A stretch of DNA of 64,000 nt from Myoxocephalus aenaeus. Its lineage: Eukaryota; Chordata; Actinopteri; Perciformes; Cottidae. The stretch's first letter is position 1, and each line of letters begins with the position of its first letter. Below the pieces are notes generated by a model. It ran no database searches. It was not told where the DNA came from and was given only the letters and a program-made list of their open reading frames with translations. The DNA lies in NCBI GenBank assembly GCA_038501785.1, contig JBAMJR010000024.1:1422501-1486500 (forward strand), given 5' to 3'. This document shows positions 57,527 to 64,000 of the stretch, piece after piece. Both the position numbers and the translations under genes were made by a program.

Positions 57527-60500
57527 AATCATGTTAGGGTGGGGGGTAGTCTGTACTAAAAGAGGTCCCCTGGGAAATTGTATGGAAGGCCCCAGACAAG
57601 AGCCTCATAGCCCGAGGCAGGGCTGAGACATCTGCCCCTTTCCTGTACCAGATAGTCTGTGGACAGACGCGGCTCGTTTTCGAAAGGAAAGACGCATCAG
57701 GCTATTTGGGACAGTCCAGCAACCACAGCTGTGGACTTTAGTTAGACATTATGGAGATTTAACATAACCGTGCACGTTGCTTTTCAGTTTCTGACTCCAA
57801 CAGAGCTATGTAGATTGTTGACGTTGTTTTATGACTCATTGCCTTAAATACAGCTTTGTTTTACTTCATTATTCCTTTGCAGGCCTCATTCCAGGAATGA
57901 GCTACTTAAGGGTAGAGGAACAAAACACGTTGCCGTTTGTTTCGCTGTAAAGGGACCAGACAATTTGGCTCTATGACCATATAACACTCTACTATGAAAC
58001 TAGACACTGTAGATCAACCGTTATCTATAATGAACAGAGCAACTCCTTCCTCCATTTGCACCAGGAATGTTTTCTTTGCTTAATGACAAACACTTTCGTT
58101 TTTAGATGAAGAATTTACTACTGATGTCCCGAAGGAGTGGCAATTCATGGGCTGTTCAAATGCGATCAGAATGAGGATGAACGTCTTTAGAGATGAGCTG
58201 CAATGAATGCATTCAATACAACAGACAACTTTACGTCACAGGGAATGTACTTGGAACATAAAATGGTGAAGCCTAAAGTTAATTATTGACCTCATTATTT
58301 TACAACATACAAATTAAAATAAAGGGGATATACACCCTTCTATACTTAAAACCAGGATCAAATCCTTGTTGTGGGGAGCCTTTTCACATGCGCATAGCTG
58401 TTTTCCTATATGTATTTGCTTATGATTATTTACCATGCTGATAATTTTTATATTTAATCTATTTGATATTATTGCTGGCCAATCTACATAAGTAGTGGCG
58501 TCGGTTTGCATGTAAATCGATAATAACCAGCGAACTTTGTTGCATTTCTTTTGTGATCACTCTAATTTCTGCGTTTTTGTGGGAGACGTGAGCGCGTCTC
58601 TAATGAGATCCACACAAACATTATCTCCGCCCGATCTTATCTGGCGTTTCATTAACTTGTTCAGCGTTTGGAGACTATTATTTCTCCGACTGCTTTGTCT
58701 TTGAAACTCCTCAGCCTCTTGAAAGTCCTCCTCCTCGTAACAGTGTTCACCGCATGGGCTCTCTTTAGGGCTAAGACGCTTTCTGAATACATTTAATCTT
58801 TACCAGGATCTTGTCTGAACCGTAAGGGGAAATTCTTAGAAAACGTCACGATTCTTAAAATAACTACTGCATCCCCATGGACTTGCAACATCACGTCCTC
58901 CTCTCTTTGTAATATAACCAGGTCATTGTTGGATTCATAGTATTTACTCCTGGTCTCATTGCATTGTCCCTGACTGTATGATCTCTGTGCTTTTTTTAGT
59001 GTCCGAAACCATAAAGCAGTATGTAATCGTACAAAATAGTGATAACAATGAGCCTGTAGCTGTAGCTAGTATGCCTCCCAACGCGTTTCATAGAGTTCTG
59101 ATTAATTATCCTCACAAAGAAACCTAAAAGCGAGCAAGCAAGCACGCCACAGAAACATTATGCCCATCACTGCTGTTAAAAAAATAAATAATCTAGTTAT
59201 CGTTGTAATAATTACACTTTTATGTGCTTCTAAAATGCTTTTTGATTCAATGATTCGTGAAAAAAACGTTCTCATAAAAACTAACGTAATATTTACCTCG
59301 AGCCCTTTTGTGTTTGTAAACCTGTCGGGCCATGCAGGTTAGATGGAGTAATTGCTGGGTGAATCCTCCCAAGTTGATAATAGTGTCGGGCGGGACGGAC
59401 TCTTAACTTCGCTCTTGTTTGACTTGCATGTGGAGGACTTGTCTTGGCAGTTCAAGTCTTGCAAAACAGGTAGTGTTTAAGTATGCAGATGATTTGATTG
59501 TACTTTCTTCATGCACTGCTGCTCTTAACAGTTGTTAAGTATATACTTCCGATATGGTGCTGACTTTGACATGAGATTAAATGACAAAAAGATATGTATT
59601 TAATGGTACTTTGATGCTAAGAAGGTGGAAATGCTTTTACATATCTTGGTCAGATGATTTAATGGGTAATTGAGATTAGTATACAGTACTATTAATGTAC
59701 TGTATATTAAAAGCAGAGTAGATATTTCCTTCACAACCGTACCTACTTCCAAGGTGCATTGAGAAGGGAAAAAGTCTGAAGAGGTAAAACTGCCAATATG
59801 CCAAATTCGGGCTTCAAAACCGTACTCCACAAACCGATGGGTGATGTCACGGTGACTACGCCTGCTTCTTATATACGGTCTGTGGTTGCTAGTCATGTGA
59901 TCGTTGGAATTAATCTACCCTCATTCAGGCATAGATAAGAAATCTAGAGAATAAATACACTCACCTAAAGGATTATTAGGAACACCTGTTCAATGTCTCA
60001 TTAATGCAATTATCTAATCAACCAATCACATGGCAGTTGCTTCAATGCATTTTGGGGTGTGGTCCTGGTCAAGACAATCTCCTGAACTCCAAACTGAATG
60101 TCAGAATGGGAAAGAAAGGTGATTTAAGCAATTTTGAGCGTGGCATGGTTGTTGGTGCCAGACGGGCCGGTCTGAGTATTTCACAATCTGCTCAGTTACT
60201 GGGATTTTCACGCACAACCATTTCTAGGGTTTACAAAGAATGGTGTGAAAAGGGAAAAACATCCAGTATGCGGCAGTCCTGTGGGATAAAATGCCTTGTT
60301 GATGCTAGAGGTCAGAGGAGAATGGTCCGACTGATTCAAGCTGATAGAAGAGCAACTTTGACTGAAATAACCACTCGTTACAACCGAGGTATGCAGCAAA
60401 GCATTTGTGAAGTCACAACACGCACAACCTTGAGGCGGATGGGCTACAACAGCAGAAGACCCCACCGGGTACCACTCATCTCCACTACAAATAGGAAAAA

Positions 60501-63376
60501 GAGGCTACAATTTGCAAGAGCTCACCAAAATTGGACAGTTGAAGACTGGAAAAATGTTGCCTGGTCTGATGAGTCTCGATTTCTGTTGAGACGTTCAGAT
60601 GGTAGAGTCAGAATTTGGCGTAAACAGAATGAGAACATGGATCCATCATGCCTTGTTACCACTGTGCAGGCTGGTGGTGGTGGTGTAATGGTGTGGGGGA
60701 TGTTTTCTTGGCACACTTTAGGCCCCTTAGTGCCAATTGGGCATCGTTTAAATGCCACGGCCTACCTGAGCATTGTTTCTGACCATGTCCATCCCTTTAT
60801 GGCCACCATGTACCCATCCTCTGATGGCTACTTCCAGCAGGATAATGCACCATGTCACAAAGCTCGAATCATTTCAAATTGGTTTCTTGAACATGACAAT
60901 GAGTTCACTGTACTAAAATGGCCCCCACAGTCACCAGATCTCAACCCAATAGAGCATCTTTGGGATGTGGTGGAACGGGAGCTTCGTGCCCTGGATGTGC
61001 ATCCCACAAATCTCCATCAACTGCAAGATGCTATCCTATCAATATGGGCCAACATTTCTAAAGAATGCTTTCAGCACCTTGTTGAATCAATGCCACGTAG
61101 AATTAAGGCAGTTCTGAAGGCGAAAGGGGGTCAAACGCAGTATTAGTATGGTGTTCCTAATAATCCTTTAGGTGAGTGTATGTGCAGAGGTGACAAATTA
61201 AAAACTTTAAAAAAAGTTACAAACTGTCATCTCTGAGAAAGCACTATTTATTGTGTCTTTGGTAAAAAGCTTTGCAAACCATCCAGTTCACCAAACATGT
61301 GCTTGCCGCTTACACAGTAGTGAGAAGTTTTATAGTTTTCTCGGTATTTGAGCTATTTTTATGTTTTAAGTGGGTGCGCAACAGAATTTGAGTGAGTCAC
61401 TGCTGGTCTTTATGGTTTAGTTGTGACTTTTGTATCTTGAACATTGAAGATTAAGTTGACTTTGAATCTTAATTAAAATGTTTTCATACACAAGATTGAC
61501 CTAATTCTGAGACGAACCAAAGTTGGGCAAAGTTGGTCAAGATGGGTGAGGAAGTACATGCGAATTTGGTCTTGCGGAGCAACTGAAATCTCCGTTAAAA
61601 TGTCTTCTCCCACACGGTTAGCGCAGAATATTTCAGTAAAGAAACTGGATTTACAGGCTGTGCCCGTGTCCCAGTGGTGGTGGTGGTGGGGCCTGATGAG
61701 ATGTGCCTTTTCTCTGTTGCCTCACTTCTCTCCCTGCTGAGGTATTTCACAGTGACCCTGCAGTTGCAGCCTGAGCAGATATAATTAGGGAAGGAGCAGT
61801 CAATACCAGGGAGTGTGTTGGCTATTGACCCGTGATGTCTGTAGCTCTGGACTGTGTGTGTGCTGGTGCATCCATCGTTGTAATATTCATTGCTTGTTTG
61901 CGTACACCAACACAATAACAAGAGTGAGCTACGCATTAAGAAATGGGACTGAAGGAGCTTCTCTTGTTCTTAAGCGGTTCTTTGGAAGCTAAGCCCCGCA
62001 GCCTGAAGACATTAGCCCATCTCAGATTGCCTCCGCTACGGGGAAGAAAAACTCAGTCAATTAGCAGCGTGTGACCGAAGCAAATGGCACATTAGCGAAT
62101 TAGGGCTGCGGTTTGAGCAGGATATCGGCCCAGTGAGCCCCTGCTGTGTAGCAGCACTTTAGAGCCACTGACTCAGTGAATCCCACTGATACTTATCTGG
62201 ATCCTGGATCAACCGGGTGCAGAGGCCTCATTACCCCATTAACGTCGCTTTCATACAGTCCACCCACAAATGATGTGGGCTCCACAGAATCCATGTTGAA
62301 TCCATTTCCTTCTATTTATAGAATAGTTGGCGCAGCGTTAGATTAATAATAATAATTGAAGGGTTATGAAGGCTGGTCAAATGACGCACAATAACCCTTT
62401 CAGATTGATAGTCGAACTGGTTTTCGCCGAACTTCGGGTTAGCCTCCTTGACTCCTAGATCCTGGTAAAATACTGGCATAACCTTTCAGGCACCATTCGT
62501 GATTTTTCACTATTCACACAAGCCTTACTTTAAGGAAATTTTTCGACTTGCGCCCCTTTCACATGTGCCATGGCGGTGCCGGAATAGATGGGGTAAGGGA
62601 AGGTCCAGCAGATGGCGGTGATGCATTACTTAGGCTAGTCAACCTCCCATAAAAGTGAACAGAAGAAGAAAAAGAGATGGCCGTATTTATGTGTAGGTGG
62701 CGGAAAAAGGTCTCTTGTTGTTTTCAGGAACATGGCGGTTGACGCGTTGTTGTTGTTGTCCGGTGCTCATGTTCCTGCAGTGTATTTAATGTTACGAGGG
62801 AAAGCATTGACATCACTGCTAAACTGTAAAATCAGTTGTGGACTTAAATAGATTATCGTCTTGTGATTGGTTTGGTCGCCCCATGTGAAAACGTCTTTAG
62901 TCAGACGGACGTAATTGTTTAAGCGCCTGTCCCTGCAGTGTTTCTGCTTTCATTCACAACACAGCCGCACCAGCTTTATCACAGACGTGTTACTCGGCCT
63001 TAGAGGTGTGGAAATTGGCGTTACAAATTTCCCTGAATGGCGATCCCTGCGCCCATCGGCACATGACCGCATGCAGGAATGAACATTTCAGTGCTAGACT
63101 GCGCGTGTGTGAAAGGGACCTTTTTTTTAGAATATCCAGTTTCTCAGAGGTGCTCTTCCTGTGGCCAGCTGTGCCGAGAACCTCGGTCACGAAAGGATTA
63201 TACGAGATTTCCAGCGATAACGTTTCATCTGCGTGTTAAAGTTCTATGCGTGTACTGACAATATTTTGTATCTTCCTTTTTCTTAGAGCGCAGCAGCAGC
63301 CCCCAGTCCTGTGATGGGAGGGATGCCCCCCGTTGAGGGCATGCCGGGAGGACCCATGCCACCCGGCTTTTTCCAG
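52743..63376 (+). CDS. ssbp3: Single-stranded DNA-binding protein 3, N-terminal exons (3' end outside window)
   Basis: Nuclear adaptor that binds and stabilises LDB1 in LIM-homeodomain/GATA complexes. Coding exons: 52743-52798, 53583-53655, 53793-53854, 53944-54028 and 63287-63376, in frame, 122 residues so far. The start MFPKGKG with VPSDGQAREK fits SSBP3 (human MFAKGKG) better than SSBP2 or SSBP4. The LUFS/LisH domain follows: [68 protein letters not shown]. Exon 5 opens the Pro/Gly-rich region (SAAAAPSPV...GMPGGPMPPGFFQ). Intron 4 is 9.3 kb and carries a Tc1 element. The donor after 63376 is gtcagc; remaining exons lie beyond the window. acot11 runs divergently 2.1 kb upstream, as neighbours do in human 1p32.3. 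Confidence 0.95.
54169..54194. repeat. Poly-T tract in ssbp3 intron 4
   Basis: A run of 26 T. It may be a retroposon tail or simple slippage; no element is recognised beside it. Confidence 0.9.
56752..56767. repeat. G16 homopolymer in ssbp3 intron 4
   Basis: Sixteen consecutive G. Its length is likely variable or uncertain in assembly. Confidence 0.9.
57257..57337. repeat. (CT)n microsatellite in ssbp3 intron 4
   Basis: About 40 CT units. The Ser/Leu-rich and Arg/Glu-rich open frames over it are artefacts. Confidence 0.97.
57492..57522. repeat. (CA)n microsatellite in ssbp3 intron 4
   Basis: About 15 CA units, 150 bases right of the CT array. Confidence 0.95.
59770..59895. repeat. Dispersed teleost-type repeat fragment
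   Basis: Contains gggcttcaaaaccgtactcc, acaaaccgatgggtgatgtc, acggtgactacgcctgcttc and ttatatacggtctgtggttg. This resembles a common fish interspersed repeat ending TTATATACAGTCTATGG that I recognise from memory. No coding potential. Confidence 0.55.
59958..61178 (+). mobile_element. Complete Tc1/mariner transposon (DD36E type) in ssbp3 intron 4
   Basis: A 1221-bp element with perfect 29-bp terminal inverted repeats starting cactcacctaaaggattatt, flanked by the TA target duplication (59956-59957 and 61179-61180). It contains one uninterrupted transposase frame on the plus strand. Intact ends and frame imply recent insertion. Its 36-residue D-E spacing points to the DD36E ('Incomer') branch rather than DD34E Tc1. 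Confidence 0.95.
60106..61146 (+). CDS. Tc1/mariner transposase, DD36E, intact
   Basis: A cut-and-paste transposase of 346 residues from the ATG at 60106 (MGKKGDLSNFERG). An in-frame ATG at 60004 would add 34 residues, but the shorter form fits the usual 340-350. The N-terminal half carries two helix-turn-helix units (GLSISQSAQLLGFSRTTISR, then a second with TTRTTLRRMGY). Catalytic residues are D in VAWSDESRF, D in YFQQDNAPCH and E in QSPDLNPIEHLW. Counting gives 36 residues between the second D and the E. No stops or frameshifts. It is nested in ssbp3 intron 4 in the same orientation. Confidence 0.95.
   Translation: MGKKGDLSNFERGMVVGARRAGLSISQSAQLLGFSRTTISRVYKEWCEKGKTSSMRQSCGIKCLVDARGQRRMVRLIQADRRATLTEITTRYNRGMQQSICEVTTRTTLRRMGYNSRRPHRVPLISTTNRKKRLQFARAHQNWTVEDWKNVAWSDESRFLLRRSDGRVRIWRKQNENMDPSCLVTTVQAGGGGVMVWGMFSWHTLGPLVPIGHRLNATAYLSIVSDHVHPFMATMYPSSDGYFQQDNAPCHKARIISNWFLEHDNEFTVLKWPPQSPDLNPIEHLWDVVERELRALDVHPTNLHQLQDAILSIWANISKECFQHLVESMPRRIKAVLKAKGGQTQY
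61980..62290. promoter_or_regulatory. Candidate conserved non-coding block in ssbp3 intron 4
   Basis: Non-repetitive, GC-balanced stretch with several TTAGC/ATTAG homeobox-like cores (cattagcgaattagggc, gtcaattagcagcg). Its texture is unlike the AT-rich flanks. No open frame of note. It is called only from composition and motif density. Confidence 0.25.
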
Positions 63377-63967
63377 GTCAGCGAATTCCCCACACCGATA
63401 CTGTCTCTTACTGCTAGGAACACTCCTAGATCGACTCCCAACGCTTGACAAATCACCCTTCTTAATGAATAATCAAAATTGTCATAAATTGGTATCCTGT
63501 GGATGGACAAATTATTGAATGAACTGATCGTTTTCCCTCGCTGCACATCTGCGGGCTCCCGCTTTGTAAAAATGCTGTCGGCGCTTCGTGACGCTGTAAG
63601 GTCTCCACATTGGCGTGTCTATACCGCTTTAGTCTTTTTGTTTTGCTCGGTGAACTTGTAGTAAACATCATAGACGTTCTGTCCTCCAGTGCTGTAAACA
63701 GGCAGGCGTGGCCTGGCCATTTTCCCTAATGGAGAAATCGAAAGGTGCAGCACCTAGTGAAAATCAATATCTCATGAGGATAAGTTCTTGGCAGGCAACT
63801 GTATGGAACCGGCTCTAAGAGGTGACATAAAAATTGCGATGTTGCTCTGCCTCAACTAGATCAACCTCTGATATCCACCAGCTTATTATATATACTAGAA
63901 GTCACAAAGACGTGACTCATTATGTGATCATGTTAATATCGGGACAGACATTTTCACGTTGATGCAT

Positions 63968-64000
<33 letters not shown>
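63968..64000. repeat. (CA)n microsatellite cut by window end
   Basis: At least 16 CA units continuing to the last base of the window. Confidence 0.95.

Overview
The window looks like nuclear DNA of a ray-finned (teleost) fish. The evidence is dense dinucleotide microsatellites, several short dispersed repeats of types common in teleosts, an intact Tc1/mariner transposon, compact multi-exon genes with GT/AG introns, and fish-like versions of vertebrate genes. All genes were rebuilt by hand from exon homology remembered from human proteins, splice sites and reading-frame continuity. No alignment was run.

Layout: (1) 1-3760, lhx8 on the minus strand (LIM-homeobox factor; its 3' end runs off the left edge). 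(2) 3761-11453, a gene-free stretch between two head-to-head genes. It holds microsatellites, a MITE with an 8-bp target duplication, several hairpins, a possible conserved regulatory block and the erich3 promoter. (3) 11454-24489, erich3 on the plus strand, 14 coding exons, ending in one giant acidic exon. (4) 25738-36879, tnni3k on the minus strand, 25 coding exons giving an ankyrin-repeat plus TKL-kinase protein of 836 residues, with a putative MEF2/GATA/MCAT promoter. (5) 37415-38176, a solo-LTR-like insertion between tnni3k and fpgt. (6) 38247-41830, fpgt on the minus strand, 4 exons. (7) 44592-50666, acot11 on the minus strand, 15 coding exons (two hotdog domains plus START); an intron carries a perfect 80-bp palindrome next to a GATA microsatellite. 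(8) 52743-63376, the first five coding exons of ssbp3 on the plus strand, head to head with acot11. Its 9.3-kb intron 4 holds an apparently intact DD36E Tc1/mariner element.

The genes form a synteny block, not an operon. lhx8, erich3, tnni3k and fpgt lie near each other on human 1p31.1, and acot11 and ssbp3 lie together on human 1p32.3; here the two groups are side by side. Functions are diverse: neural/germline transcription (lhx8), cilia-linked acidic protein (erich3), cardiac kinase (tnni3k), GDP-fucose salvage (fpgt), acyl-CoA hydrolysis (acot11) and LDB1-complex stabilisation (ssbp3). LHX and SSBP proteins are known to act in the same LDB1 complexes. I found no rRNA, convincing tRNA, CRISPR or prokaryotic-type system.
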